Source: Nocardia sp. MH4 | GTDB taxonomy: Bacteria; Actinomycetota; Actinomycetes; Mycobacteriales; Mycobacteriaceae | Length of the DNA stretch: 64,000 nucleotides | Direction: 5' to 3' | Assembly (NCBI RefSeq): GCF_019266065.1 | Contig: NZ_LPNR01000111.1 | Location: 1 to 64,000, forward strand | In this document: positions 25,141 through 33,299 of the stretch, one piece after another | Layout of the letters: each line of letters starts with the position of its first letter | How positions within the stretch are numbered: position 1 is the stretch's first letter | Notes under the pieces: generated by a model | The model's input: only the letters and a program-made list of their open reading frames with translations | What the model was told of the DNA's origin: nothing | Databases searched by the model: none | Made by a program: the position numbers and the translations under genes

Positions 25141-25470
25141 CTACCACGTCGCGAAGATCCAGACGAACGTCGCTGTGGTCAGCAGGGAACTCGTCGCTGC
25201 CGCGATCAGGGCTGGCCTGATCGTCGGGCGGGTGAACCAGAGGGTGGCTACGAGGCCGGAGGTCACCGCGAGGGGGACGAACCAGATGTCGAGCAGCCAG
25301 TGGAGTTCCCACTCGGCGGCGATCAGGAGGTTCAGGGTGCCGAGCAGGGTTGCCCAGTTGATCAGATAGCCGGCGCCGATGCCGAGGACTACTTGCGTTA
25401 TGCCCGTGGCGATTCGGAAGGTTCGTGATCGCTGTCGTAGTGCGGTCGCGGCTGTCCGGTCGTTTGTCAT
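25141..25470 (-). CDS. Small integral membrane protein of unknown function
   Basis: 109 residues with a basic N-terminus (RTAATALRQRSRTFR) and four hydrophobic stretches: ITQVVLGIGAGYLI, LLGTLNLLIAAEW-to-WLLDIWFVPLAV, SGLVATLWF and ALIAAATSSLLTTATFVWIFA. No known motif. GC-rich third positions resemble the chromosome rather than the preceding island, so it probably lies outside the inserted segment. The start is ATG at 25470. Neighbouring genes give no functional clue. Confidence 0.7.
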   Translation of the reverse strand: MTNDRTAATALRQRSRTFRIATGITQVVLGIGAGYLINWATLLGTLNLLIAAEWELHWLLDIWFVPLAVTSGLVATLWFTRPTIRPALIAAATSSLLTTATFVWIFATW

Positions 25471-25566
25471 GTGCCCCCCTGGCTCCTGGTGATTCCGAGG
25501 GTAGCGGCGGTCAGGTGCCAGAGGCGGTCGGTTGCCAGGTGCTGGCCGGTGGGGTGTCGTGCGGAG

Positions 25567-25764
25567 TCACTGGGCGATGCCGTGGCGTAGGCCGCCGATG
25601 ACGTAGGCGCCCGCGCTGTCGGGGTCGAGGGCGGCACGGGTGATCAGGCTGGGGGCCAGCGGGTCGGCGTAGTGATCGGCGATGAAGAGGTGGGTGCGTT
25701 CAGGTGGCCAAGTCGACGGCATGCGTCCGAAGCGGCGGGCCGCGCCGCGGTAGCCCCGGTGCAC
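25567..25764 (-). CDS. Short hypothetical protein
   Basis: 65 residues from GTG 25764, or 51 from the internal ATG 25722 (MPSTWPPERTHLFIADHYAD). Codons in this frame have strongly GC-biased third positions up to the stop at 25567, which supports real coding. The sequence (ALDPDSAGAYVIGGLRHGIAQ) has no recognised family. It may be a complete small gene or the 3' fragment of a larger one. It is divergent from the downstream hydrolase. Confidence 0.4.
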   Translation of the reverse strand: MHRGYRGAARRFGRMPSTWPPERTHLFIADHYADPLAPSLITRAALDPDSAGAYVIGGLRHGIAQ

Positions 25765-25879
25765 CAAGGTGGGGTTCTGTGCACCCTCGGGGGTTCGGCG
25801 CCAGCACTCGGGGACCTGATGACGGGGACGGATTCGGCGCAGAGTTGAACCTGTCACCGTCAGCGATCCGGAGGTTCCG

Positions 25880-26827
25880 ATGTCGAGCAGCATCACCGCC
25901 CACTCGGAGCGTCGGGTCACGGTCACGACCGGTGACGGAGTCGAGCTCGCGGTTCGCGAATACGGCAGCCGCTACGCCGAGCTCACCGTGGTCCTCATCC
26001 ACGGGCACTGCCTGCGCACCGAGTCGTGGACCGATGTGCGCGACACCCTGCTGCGCGATCATCCCGGCGCGCGGGTCGTCTGCTACGACCATCGCGGCCA
26101 CGGCGACTCGGCGACGGCGCCGCGCCAGACCTACACCCTCGAACAGCTCGGCCGCGACTTGCACGAGGTGCTCGACGCCGTCGCGCCGACCGGGCCGGTC
26201 GTGCTGGTCGGCCATTCGATGGGCGGCATGACCGTGTTGACCTACGCCGACCTGTACCGCGCGGAGATCGGCACCCGCATCGTCGGCGTCGGGCTGGTCG
26301 CGACCGCCGCGAACGGGCTCGCTGACGCGGGCTTCGGGCGGCTGCTGCGCAACCCGATCATCGCCGTCTTCCAGGCCGCCGTCCGGCGCGCGCCGCGGCT
26401 GATGCAGCAGGTGAAGGTACTGGCATGCAAGGTTTTCGCGCCGGTCGTGCGGGCCGCCGAGTTCGGTGATCGCACGGTCAGCGCGCGGGTGCTGGCGCTG
26501 GCCGAGGCGATGCACAACGCGACGTCGATCGTCACGATGGCGACCTTCCTGAGCGCCTTCAAGGCGTTCGACCGCACCGACGCGCTGCCCGTGCTGTCGC
26601 AGATCCCCACCCTGGTGCTGTGCGGCTCGGCCGACCTGATGACCCCGCCGTCGCATTCGGTCGCCATGGCCGCCGCCGTCGACTTCGCGGATTTCGTCCT
26701 GATCGACGGCGCCGGCCACTCGGTGATCCTCGAGCAGCCCGCGCGGGTCGCCGAGGCCGTCGCGCGGCTGGTCGCCCGGGCGAGCGCCGACCGCCTCGAT
26801 GTCGAGAGCCTGGCTCTGGCGGCCTGA
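25880..26827 (+). CDS. Alpha/beta-fold hydrolase
   Basis: A 315-residue alpha/beta hydrolase. Oxyanion-hole HGHCLRTESW follows the first strands, the DHRGHGDS motif is typical, and the nucleophile elbow is GHSMGG (111-116, Ser113). The acid Asp lies in CGSADLMTPP and the catalytic His in GAGHSVILE. A hydrophobic/basic cap occupies about residues 145-225. The substrate is unknown; esters or epoxides are possible. An excellent ribosome-binding site (GGAGG) precedes ATG 25880. It ends 13 bp before the convergent alcohol dehydrogenase. Confidence 0.9.
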   Translation: MSSSITAHSERRVTVTTGDGVELAVREYGSRYAELTVVLIHGHCLRTESWTDVRDTLLRDHPGARVVCYDHRGHGDSATAPRQTYTLEQLGRDLHEVLDAVAPTGPVVLVGHSMGGMTVLTYADLYRAEIGTRIVGVGLVATAANGLADAGFGRLLRNPIIAVFQAAVRRAPRLMQQVKVLACKVFAPVVRAAEFGDRTVSARVLALAEAMHNATSIVTMATFLSAFKAFDRTDALPVLSQIPTLVLCGSADLMTPPSHSVAMAAAVDFADFVLIDGAGHSVILEQPARVAEAVARLVARASADRLDVESLALAA

Positions 26828-26840
26828 CCTCCGCGCCCGG

Positions 26841-27974
26841 CTACGCGGCCGGCCCCAGCGGCGGCCGGTGCAGGACGAGCTTGGTGGTGTGGGCTCGGTA
26901 GGCCTCGGGCGCGTCGTCCCAGTCTGCCAGCAGGGTCGTGACGGTCTCGGCGGGGAACTCGGTACCGGCGATGAAGTCGAGCAGGTCAGGCAGATGCGGA
27001 CGGACATGGGACACACCGATTTTCAGCGTCGCGTCGTTGGCGTACATGTGCATCAGCGGCACCTTCGTGCCCGGTGCGAGGTAGTAGCCGACCGGGGTGC
27101 AGATTCCGCCCGGCCGGAGGGTGCGCAGGGCCGCGTCCACGCCGGCGGCGGTGGAGGTGGCCTCGACGGCGATGTCGTAGTGCCGGGCGGGAAGGTCGGT
27201 GCGGCGGAGCTTGCCCGTGGCGATCGGATGCGCGCGGGCGCCGAGCTTTTCGGCGATCGCCAGGCGTTCCGGGCGGTGATCGACGTAGTCGACGACCTCG
27301 GCGCCGTGCGCGACCGCCAGCCCGGCCGCGTAGAGGCCGATGCTCTGCGCGGCGCCGGCCAGAACGAGCACGGAACCGCCGGGGCGCTCGGCGAGCGGGC
27401 CGACGACACAGCGCCAAGCATCGGTGAGATTGTCACTGGCGGCGGCGACGCGCAGTGGGTCGACCCCGCCGGGCACGCGCACGAGCATGTGGTCGGCGAA
27501 CGGGACGCGCAGCAGATCGGCGACCATGCCGCCCCACGGTCCGCTGGCCGGTCCGAAACCGAACGCGGCCAGCGTGCCGGTGCGGGTCGTCGCGCACTTG
27601 GCGGTCAGCCCGCGCGCGCATTCCGGGCATGCCCCGCACGACACCGCCCACGGCACGACCACGACGTCGCCGGGGGCCAGGCCGGTGACCTCGGGGCCCA
27701 CCTCGACGACTTCCGCGACGCACTCGTGGCCGATGCCGAACGGACCACGGAACGGCACGTCACCGCAAATGCTCGCCACCACCGGGTCGATGAATCCGGC
27801 ACGCAGGCCGAGCTGCATGGCCCGGGAGACGTGCCGGTGGATCGGCATGGTGTCGCCGTCGCACCTGGCGGCGACGAACGGACGGACGAGCGCGTCGCGT
27901 GGCCCCCGCAGGACCGGGTCGGGTCGTTCGCGCCAGGCGAGGTGATGAGCACGGACCAGGTGCAGTTCGCGCAT
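26841..27974 (-). CDS. Zinc-dependent alcohol dehydrogenase (MDR family)
   Basis: A 377-residue zinc-binding dehydrogenase. Catalytic-zinc candidates are Cys38 (AARCDGD), His83 and Glu84 (GHECVAEV). The structural-zinc lobe is complete, with Cys113, Cys116, Cys119 and Cys127 (SCGACPEC ... KC). The Rossmann segment lacks the strict GxGxxG (VLAGAAQSIGLYAAGLA) but keeps the fold pattern, and residues YVDHRPERL suggest NAD preference. Its ATG shares one base with the upstream tautomerase stop (TGATG), so the two genes are translationally coupled and likely under the TetR regulator. The physiological alcohol is unknown. Confidence 0.88.
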   Translation of the reverse strand: MRELHLVRAHHLAWRERPDPVLRGPRDALVRPFVAARCDGDTMPIHRHVSRAMQLGLRAGFIDPVVASICGDVPFRGPFGIGHECVAEVVEVGPEVTGLAPGDVVVVPWAVSCGACPECARGLTAKCATTRTGTLAAFGFGPASGPWGGMVADLLRVPFADHMLVRVPGGVDPLRVAAASDNLTDAWRCVVGPLAERPGGSVLVLAGAAQSIGLYAAGLAVAHGAEVVDYVDHRPERLAIAEKLGARAHPIATGKLRRTDLPARHYDIAVEATSTAAGVDAALRTLRPGGICTPVGYYLAPGTKVPLMHMYANDATLKIGVSHVRPHLPDLLDFIAGTEFPAETVTTLLADWDDAPEAYRAHTTKLVLHRPPLGPAA

Positions 27975-28399
27975 CAGCCGCGAGCCTGGGCCGCGAGCGC
28001 TTTCAGCTCGGCGAAGCGGATGATGTTGCCCGCCGCGCCCCAGGTGCCCTCGGGCTGTTCGTGGATGAGGACCCAGACTCGGAGCGCGTCGGCCTCGGTG
28101 AGAGCGGCGGCGGCGAGGACATCGGCGGTCACCTGCTCGACCAGACCGGCTTTGCGGCGGTCCGACAGCGCGCCCTCCGGGACGGTGGCGTCGACCCGGA
28201 AGCGGGGCAACTCGTCTTCGGCGGTGCCGAAGGCGCCGGCAGGGACCTCGGTGATCAGGCACCAGGCCTGGGCCCGGAAGAACGCCGTGTCGGGAGCGCC
28301 CTCCCAGGTGAGCAGGGTGGCGGCGAGCGTCTTCTGCAACCGCTGCCGGGCCTCACCGGTCAGGACGCCCGCGGGCAGCGTGAGCTGGATCATCGGCAT
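27974..28399 (-). CDS. Tautomerase-superfamily protein
   Basis: A 141-residue protein beginning MPMIQLTLPAG. Mature tautomerases use an N-terminal Pro as catalytic base, and Pro2 is present. Two 4-oxalocrotonate-tautomerase-like repeats follow: GEARQRLQKTLAATLL and DRRKAGLVEQVTADVLAAA. WVLIHEQPEGTWGAAG resembles the conserved C-terminal half. A clear GGAGGTG ribosome-binding site precedes ATG 28399. It is co-transcribed with the alcohol dehydrogenase and divergent from the TetR gene across a palindromic operator. The likely role is detoxification or catabolism of an enolisable compound. Confidence 0.82.
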   Translation of the reverse strand: MPMIQLTLPAGVLTGEARQRLQKTLAATLLTWEGAPDTAFFRAQAWCLITEVPAGAFGTAEDELPRFRVDATVPEGALSDRRKAGLVEQVTADVLAAAALTEADALRVWVLIHEQPEGTWGAAGNIIRFAELKALAAQARG

Positions 28400-28412
28400 G
28401 GGAACACCTCCG

Positions 28413-28461
28413 TTATAACGACTGTTATAAGTCATGGACGGTACGCTATGACGGTCGTTAT
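28413..28461. promoter_or_regulatory. TetR operator pair in the tautomerase/TetR divergent promoter
   Basis: The perfect palindrome TTATAAC-GACT-GTTATAA (28413-28430) is followed 17 bp later by the related ATGAC-GGTC-GTTAT (28448-28461). The two sites share the arm and spacing pattern (12 of 14 matches after reversal). They lie between the divergent starts, so a bound TetR dimer would cover both promoters. Confidence 0.7.
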
Positions 28462-28478
28462 GGGCAAGGAGGTGTGGG

Positions 28479-29063
28479 ATGGCGCAGTCGGACGCGCGCG
28501 ATCGACTGGTGGCCGGTGCCGCCGACATGCTGCGGCGGCGCGGGTTGAACGCGACGAGCGTGCGCGAGCTGGCCAAGCATTCCGGTGCGCCGCTGGGCTC
28601 GACCTATCACTATTTCCCCGGCGGGAAATCGCAACTGGCCGCCGAGGCGGTGCGCCTGGCCGACGCGCTGACCGTGCGCAAACTGACCGCCGAGTTGTCG
28701 GCCGGTCCGGTGTCCGGTCTGCGCGCGTTTGTCGCCATGTGGCGAAAGATCTTGGTGGACAGTGATTTCCAGGCGGGCTGCCCGGTGCTGGCGGTGTCGG
28801 TGGAGGATCAGCCCGACGAGGACGACGAGCCACGCCGCGCCGCCGCCGAGGCGTTCGGGCACTGGACGGTCCTGCTCGCCGAATCGCTGCGCGCGCACGG
28901 GGCGGCCGAAGACGCCGCCGAGCGGACCGCCACCTTGATCGTCGCCGCGCTCGAGGGCACTGTCGCCCTGTGCCGGGCGCAGCGCGATATCCGGCCGCTC
29001 GACCGGACCGCCGAGGCGCTGGAAAGCGTCGTGCGCGGCGTCATCGGCGCTGCCGCGCACTAA
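28479..29063 (+). CDS. TetR/AcrR-family repressor (LmrA/YxaF-like)
   Basis: 194 residues. The N-terminal TetR helix-turn-helix is clear: GLNATSVRELAKHSGAPLGSTYHYFPGGK (shown by its ends GLNATSVREL and STYHYFPGGK). The C-terminal ligand domain (SVEDQPDEDDEPRRAAAEAF ... LIVAALEGTVALCRA) fits the LmrA/YxaF_C group. ATG 28479 has AAGGAGGTG just upstream. The paired palindromes in the divergent spacer strongly suggest it represses itself and the tautomerase-dehydrogenase operon. Inducer unknown. Confidence 0.9.
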   Translation: MAQSDARDRLVAGAADMLRRRGLNATSVRELAKHSGAPLGSTYHYFPGGKSQLAAEAVRLADALTVRKLTAELSAGPVSGLRAFVAMWRKILVDSDFQAGCPVLAVSVEDQPDEDDEPRRAAAEAFGHWTVLLAESLRAHGAAEDAAERTATLIVAALEGTVALCRAQRDIRPLDRTAEALESVVRGVIGAAAH

Positions 29064-29085
29064 CGGAACTCGGCCGACTTTCTAT

Positions 29086-29631
29086 TCAATTATTCGATTC
29101 AGTGGGTTCCGGGCGGGCCTTTTCGGAGCTCTTTCCGGTCCCTGACGACAATTCCTTCGTATTTCGGACGATACGTCCGAAGGCGTCGGCGACGGTATCG
29201 AGCGCGGTGTCGGTGACGGGTTCGACGAAGTGGTCGCGGACTATTTTCTCGTGGCCGGGCAGGGCGGCGGCCACGGTGCGGGTGCCCGCGGGGGTGAGGT
29301 GGGCGACGACGCCACGGCGGTCGTGCGGGTCGGGCCGCCGCAGCACCAGGTCGCGGGACTCCAGCGCGCGGACCAGGTGGGTGAGCTGGCCACGGGAGAC
29401 GTGGACGCGGTCGGCGAGCACGCTCATGCGCAGGGCGCGATGGGGTGCGCGGTGCAGGGCGAGCAGAATCCGGAATTCGGGAAAGCTCAGGTTGTAGCCC
29501 TGTTCCAATTGGCGGTTGACGACCTCGTCGAGATCGGACTTTCCGGCGAGGTAGATACGCCAAGCCAGTCGCTCCCGTGGCGTCAGTTCGTTGTCGCTCT
29601 CGTTCGCCGAGCGGGAACGCTCGTCCGCCAT
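29086..29631 (-). CDS. MarR-family transcriptional regulator
   Basis: 181 residues. The winged helix is visible from LSFPEFRILLALHRAP through MSVLADRVHVSRGQLTHLVRAL (recognition helix) to the wing RRPDPHDRRGVVAHLTPAG. Both termini extend beyond the core: a charged N-terminus (DERSRSANESDNE) and a Ser/Lys/Glu-rich tail. It is convergent with the TetR gene and divergent from the AraC gene, with 247 bp between. Target and ligand are unknown. Confidence 0.88.
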   Translation of the reverse strand: MADERSRSANESDNELTPRERLAWRIYLAGKSDLDEVVNRQLEQGYNLSFPEFRILLALHRAPHRALRMSVLADRVHVSRGQLTHLVRALESRDLVLRRPDPHDRRGVVAHLTPAGTRTVAAALPGHEKIVRDHFVEPVTDTALDTVADAFGRIVRNTKELSSGTGKSSEKARPEPTESNN

Positions 29632-29878
29632 GGCGCGGATATTACCGGGTTGATGTCGATCACATCGGGTGCGCCGAGGCTATTTGTCCGCACCGCGAAC
29701 AGTGATGTCGGGGGGCTATTCGTTGAAGATTTTACTATCCCCGGAGAAGGCATTCCGGCCGCTCGGTTGGTGTGCGTCACCTTCGTCTGAAAACCTTTGG
29801 CGCAGAGGTGATCTCGAGGAATAAATCTTCGAAAATCCGTTCAGGACGCGAAATGTGTCGGGTCAGGGGGAATCTGAG

Positions 29879-30805
29879 ATGGGCGCTGATGAGGACTGGG
29901 TGCGCCGGGTATCGCAGGCTCTCGCCCCGGTTCGGGTGGAATACGGCACGGAGCCGCGCACGCCGGGGCGGATCGAATCACATCGATTCACCGGCTTCGA
30001 GCTGACGATCCTGCGGGCGGGACGCCAGACGCTGCGGCGGCGCGAGTCGGCCGCGCGGGGCGACGAGCTGCTGGTGAGCATTCAGCTCGACGGGACCGGG
30101 GAGATCCAGCAATCCGGGCGCAGGATCGCGTTCGGCCCCGGCGATCTCGTCGTCTACCGGGCGAGCGAGTCGTTCCGGTGGGCGATGCACGGCGACTGGG
30201 CCCAGGTCGTGCTGCGGCTGCCGGTCGAGGTGTTCGCCGCCAGTCCGGCGTTCTGGGCGGCGCTGCCGCTGCACGTCCCGGCCGCGGGCGCGGGCGAGGT
30301 GATCGCCCGGTTCTTCGCGGGTGTCGCGGCGCTGCCGCGGCCCGATCAGGCCGGGCCGCTGGCGGCGGGCGGTCTGGACCTGGTGCGTTCGATCGTCGCC
30401 GCCTCGGCGCGCCGGACGGTCGTCACACAGGCGCGGGCGCTCTCGCGTGGACAGCTGCTGGTGTTCCTGCGCAGGCACTTCACCGATCCGCGGCTGACCG
30501 TCGACGGCATCGCGCGCGGGTGCCTGGTCTCCCGGCGCACCCTGCACCGCGCCTTCGAGACCCTGCTGGGCACCAGTCCGGCCGCCATGCTGCGCCGGAT
30601 GCGGGTCCGCCATGCCCGTCAGCTGCTGTTGCGCGACCGGGCGCGGTCGGTGGCCAGGATCGCCGAGGCCAGCGGGTTCTCCTCGACGCGGCAGTTCTAC
30701 CGGGTCTTCCAGCACGAGACCGGCATGACACCGGGGCAGTTCCGCGTGGTGCGGGCGACCTCGGTGCGACTGCCCGCCCCACCCGAACTACCGATGAGCG
30801 CGTGA
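29879..30805 (+). CDS. AraC-family transcriptional regulator
   Basis: 308 residues. The N-terminal half is a cupin-like AraC-binding/NtdR-type sensor (ELLVSIQLDGTGEIQQSGR ... FGPGDLVVYRASESF). The C-terminal ~100 residues carry two helix-turn-helices: LTVDGIARGCLVSRRTLHRAFE and VARIAEASGFSSTRQFYRVFQ, ending MTPGQFR. ATG 29879 is used; an in-frame start lies 24 bp upstream. Its last 18 bp overlap the convergent methyltransferase gene. Confidence 0.88.
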   Translation: MGADEDWVRRVSQALAPVRVEYGTEPRTPGRIESHRFTGFELTILRAGRQTLRRRESAARGDELLVSIQLDGTGEIQQSGRRIAFGPGDLVVYRASESFRWAMHGDWAQVVLRLPVEVFAASPAFWAALPLHVPAAGAGEVIARFFAGVAALPRPDQAGPLAAGGLDLVRSIVAASARRTVVTQARALSRGQLLVFLRRHFTDPRLTVDGIARGCLVSRRTLHRAFETLLGTSPAAMLRRMRVRHARQLLLRDRARSVARIAEASGFSSTRQFYRVFQHETGMTPGQFRVVRATSVRLPAPPELPMSA

Positions 30806-31399
30806 GCAGGCGAGGGCGGCCACCGGGCGGATGTCACCCTCGGCCGGACGCTGCCGCCGTTCGAGTTCGGTGAAGCCGGCCGCGCGAAGCACCTCGGCCA
30901 GCTCGTCGACCGGCCAGCGATAGGCCGCGGTCACCTTGTGCGGGAACATCTCGACCTGTTCGGCGCTGTCGAAGAAGCCGAGCACCAGCCGGCCGCCGGG
31001 CCTCAACACCCGGGCGAATTCCGCCAGGACGGCGGGCAACTCGGCCGGCGTGAAGTGGATCAGGGAGAACCATGCGAGGATGCCGCCGACCGAGGCGGTG
31101 GGCACGTCGATCGCGCGCAAGGAGCCGACGCGGAACGCCACGTCGGGGTAGTGCGAGCGGGCGTGGGCGATGAATTCGGGGACCAGGTCGACGCCGGTGA
31201 CGGTGACGCCGGCGGCGTGCAAGAGCTGGGTGAAGTGGCCGGGGCCGCACCCGAGGTCGAGGACCGGACCTGGCACGTCGCCGAGGTGGCGCAGGACCAG
31301 GTCGGCGTCGTCGGGATGCAGGTCGTCGGGGCTGCCGACCAGGTCGATGTAGAGCTCGTGGATCGCGGCGTAGGCCGTGCGGACGGTGGTGTCGGACAC
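30788..31399 (-). CDS. Class I SAM-dependent methyltransferase
   Basis: 203 residues with motif I VLDLGCGPGHFTQLL, acidic residue at the end of strand 2 (TGVDLVPEF), motif II-like GGILAWFSLIHF and the post-motif LRPGGRLVLGFFDS. This is the Methyltransf_11/25 type acting on small molecules. The substrate cannot be inferred. No chromosomal partner except the convergent AraC regulator, whose 3' end it overlaps. Start ATG 31399 with a GC-rich upstream sequence and no clear ribosome-binding site. Confidence 0.87.
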   Translation of the reverse strand: MSDTTVRTAYAAIHELYIDLVGSPDDLHPDDADLVLRHLGDVPGPVLDLGCGPGHFTQLLHAAGVTVTGVDLVPEFIAHARSHYPDVAFRVGSLRAIDVPTASVGGILAWFSLIHFTPAELPAVLAEFARVLRPGGRLVLGFFDSAEQVEMFPHKVTAAYRWPVDELAEVLRAAGFTELERRQRPAEGDIRPVAALACSRAHR

Positions 31400-31520
31400 G
31401 GCGTCGACGGTAGCGGGCGGGTGTGACCGGATCGTTGTGTGGATCGTTTGTGGTGTGGGGTCCCGGGTAGTCGAATGGGGAGGAGCCGTTCTCCCCAGTC
31501 GTAGACGAAGGGATCAGACG

Positions 31521-32450
31521 ATGCCGATGAAGCCAGTCCGCCGTGTTGCCCGCACTCTGTTGGCGACCACATTCGTCGCCGGTGGTGTCAACGCGTTGAT
31601 GCACCCGAAACCGCGTGCCGCCGCGGCGACCGCACTCGCCGACCAGAGCAGGGCGACGCTGCCCGATTCGCTGGCTGCGCGGATACCCGACGACCCGGGC
31701 CGCCTGGTCAAGGTCAACGCCGTGGCCCAGATCGCGGGTGGTGTGCTGCTGGCCAGCGGCCGCGCGCCGCGACCGGCCGCCCTGGTGCTGGCCGCGACCG
31801 TGGTCCCCGGCACCGTCACCGAACAGGACTTCTGGGCCGAGCCTGACCCGGATCGCCGCGCGGCCAAGCTGGCGGGGTTCCTCAAGGATCTGGGGCTGCT
31901 CGGTGGATTGCTGATCGCCGCGTCCGATACCGCGGGCAAGCCGTCACTGGGCTGGCGGGCCAGGCAGGCGCTGTCGCGCCGGGAATCGCGGGTGGCGGCG
32001 GAGAGCGCGGCCCTCGTCGGCGCGGCCAAGGTGCGCGGCGCGCACCTCGCCGAGGTCGCCAACGAGCAGGGCGCGCAGCTGGCCGAGATCGCCCGCGATC
32101 GGGGCCCGCAGATCGCGGAGGCGGCGCGCGAGCGCGGCGTGCAGCTCGCCGAGGTCGCCAAGGAACGCGGCCCGGTGCTGGCCGAGGTCGCCAAGGAGCG
32201 CGGCGCGCAGCTGGCCGAGGTCGCCAAGGACCGGGGGCCGGTGCTGGCCGAAGCCGCGAAGGAACGGGGAACGCAGCTGGCCGAGGTGGCCAGGGAGCGG
32301 GGGCCGGTGCTGGCCGAAGCCGCCAAGGAGCGCGGCGCGCACCTGCTCGATGTCGCCCTGACCCGGGGTGCGCACGCGGCCGACGTCGTGCGTGAGCGGG
32401 CGGAGCGATTCGAGGAGGCGGCGCGGGAACGCCGGGCCGCGACCCACTGA
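31521..32450 (+). CDS. DoxX-like membrane protein with twelve C-terminal 11-residue repeats
   Basis: 309 residues. The N-terminal ~150 residues resemble DoxX: MPMKPVRRVARTLLATTFVAGG, then LPDSLAARIPDDPGRLVKVNAVAQIAGGVLLASG (ends cited), and a further hydrophobic segment LLGGLLIAASDTAGK. Residues 172-303 are twelve tandem hendecads of the form RGxxLAEVAKE, rich in Ala/Glu/Arg. Such repeats form long amphipathic helices or right-handed coiled coils, comparable to LEA or apolipoprotein 11-mers. DoxX proteins are quinone-linked membrane proteins of unclear function. Start ATG 31521. Confidence 0.8.
   Translation: MPMKPVRRVARTLLATTFVAGGVNALMHPKPRAAAATALADQSRATLPDSLAARIPDDPGRLVKVNAVAQIAGGVLLASGRAPRPAALVLAATVVPGTVTEQDFWAEPDPDRRAAKLAGFLKDLGLLGGLLIAASDTAGKPSLGWRARQALSRRESRVAAESAALVGAAKVRGAHLAEVANEQGAQLAEIARDRGPQIAEAARERGVQLAEVAKERGPVLAEVAKERGAQLAEVAKDRGPVLAEAAKERGTQLAEVARERGPVLAEAAKERGAHLLDVALTRGAHAADVVRERAERFEEAARERRAATH
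32034..32429 (+). repeat. 33-bp tandem repeat, twelve units, in the DoxX-like gene
   Basis: Twelve in-frame 33-bp units encode 11-residue repeats RG(A/P/V)(Q/H/V)LAE(V/A)A(K/R)E. The central units at about 32166-32330 are nearly identical, indicating recent duplication or gene conversion. The last three (RGAHLLDVALT, RGAHAADVVRE, RAERFEEAARE) have diverged. Confidence 0.85.
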
Positions 32451-32663
32451 CGGCCGGACCACGGTGCCGGGGCTGCCCCGAGATCCGTGGTCTGTCACCG
32501 GTGCCCGACCCGGCGGAGAATGAACACGGGTCGGGCCGTATCGCCGAAAAATGCACGCCGAGAACCGCGCGAAGTGGGCAATCCACGCGAATCGGGTTTG
32601 GCGGGCGCATTCGGCGTGAATACTGCATGTTCGCAGTGCTTTTCGGAGAGTGGGATTCAGCTG

Positions 32664-32951
32664 ATGGTGTCCGGTCGTGAAACGTCCAAGTACGCAGTGC
32701 GCGCCGCGGTGGTCGGCGTCGCGATGACGATCGGGCTGCTCGGTCCCGCCGCGCCCGCGTCGGCGCTGCCGGGCTCGGGCTCGGCGACCGGATCGGCCAC
32801 CGGGTCAGCGGATCTGGCCTCGGGCTCGGCCTCCGGGTCCTCGAGCGCGGGTGCCGCGGGCGCCGCCGGCGCCTACCTGACCTGGCAGTCGGCGCAGTTC
32901 ATCCAGAAGGCGATCCAGATGCTGCTCGCCGTCCCGCGTAATCAGCTGTAG
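32664..32951 (+). CDS. Small secreted Gly/Ser/Ala-rich protein
   Basis: 95 residues. An Arg/Lys n-region is followed by a hydrophobic signal core (AAVVGVAMTIGLLGPAAP) and a likely signal peptidase site at ASA-LP. The mature ~55 residues are Gly/Ser/Ala-rich (GSGSATGSATGSADLASGS), ending with the more ordered AYLTWQSAQFIQKAIQMLLA. Translation from ATG 32664 rather than the long upstream extension gives a clean signal peptide. Function unknown. A ~210-bp leader precedes it. Confidence 0.65.
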   Translation: MVSGRETSKYAVRAAVVGVAMTIGLLGPAAPASALPGSGSATGSATGSADLASGSASGSSSAGAAGAAGAYLTWQSAQFIQKAIQMLLAVPRNQL

Positions 32952-32956
32952 GGCGG

Positions 32957-33280
32957 TTACTTCCAGGCCCGTTCCCAGCGTTCCGCCGCCCAGTCCCGCA
33001 CGTCGGGGCTGAGCGCGATCGCGGGTAGCAGCAGCGCGAAGCCGATGACGAGCACGGCGAGCCGGACCCAGACGCTGAGTTCGGCGACGGCGCGCAGCAG
33101 CGCGGGCAGCACGCAGATCGCGGCGAGGACGACCAGGACGACGGCCGCGAGATTGCGGCCGGGGCCGGCGATCAGCGCGGCGCAGGTGCCGAAGCACAGG
33201 CCGAGGACCAAGCCGCCGACGCCGACGAAGTAGTTGTCCCAGGCGAGCCAGCTCGGGCGGGCAGACCGTTGAGTGACCAC
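32957..33280 (-). CDS. Small membrane protein of unknown function
   Basis: 107 residues from GTG 33280. About four hydrophobic segments: NYFVGVGGLVLGLCFGTCAALI, NLAAVVLVVLAAICVLPALL, LSVWVRLAVLVIGFALLLPAI. The C-terminus is a charged soluble tail (SPDVRDWAAERWERAW). No motif points to a function. It is convergent with the secreted protein (5-bp gap) and lies 19 bp downstream of the MarR gene on the same strand, so it may be co-transcribed with it. Confidence 0.7.
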   Translation of the reverse strand: MVTQRSARPSWLAWDNYFVGVGGLVLGLCFGTCAALIAGPGRNLAAVVLVVLAAICVLPALLRAVAELSVWVRLAVLVIGFALLLPAIALSPDVRDWAAERWERAWK

Positions 33281-33299
33281 GCGGCGGAGCTTAGCGCGC

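Noticed and set aside
25704..26231. Plus frame beginning before the alpha/beta hydrolase
   Set aside because: Arg/Pro/Ser-rich out-of-frame shadow; the hydrolase has a good SD and catalytic motifs.
32034..32429. Non-coding satellite DNA
   Set aside because: Repeats keep frame with 11-residue amphipathic units inside a longer ORF; they are protein repeats.
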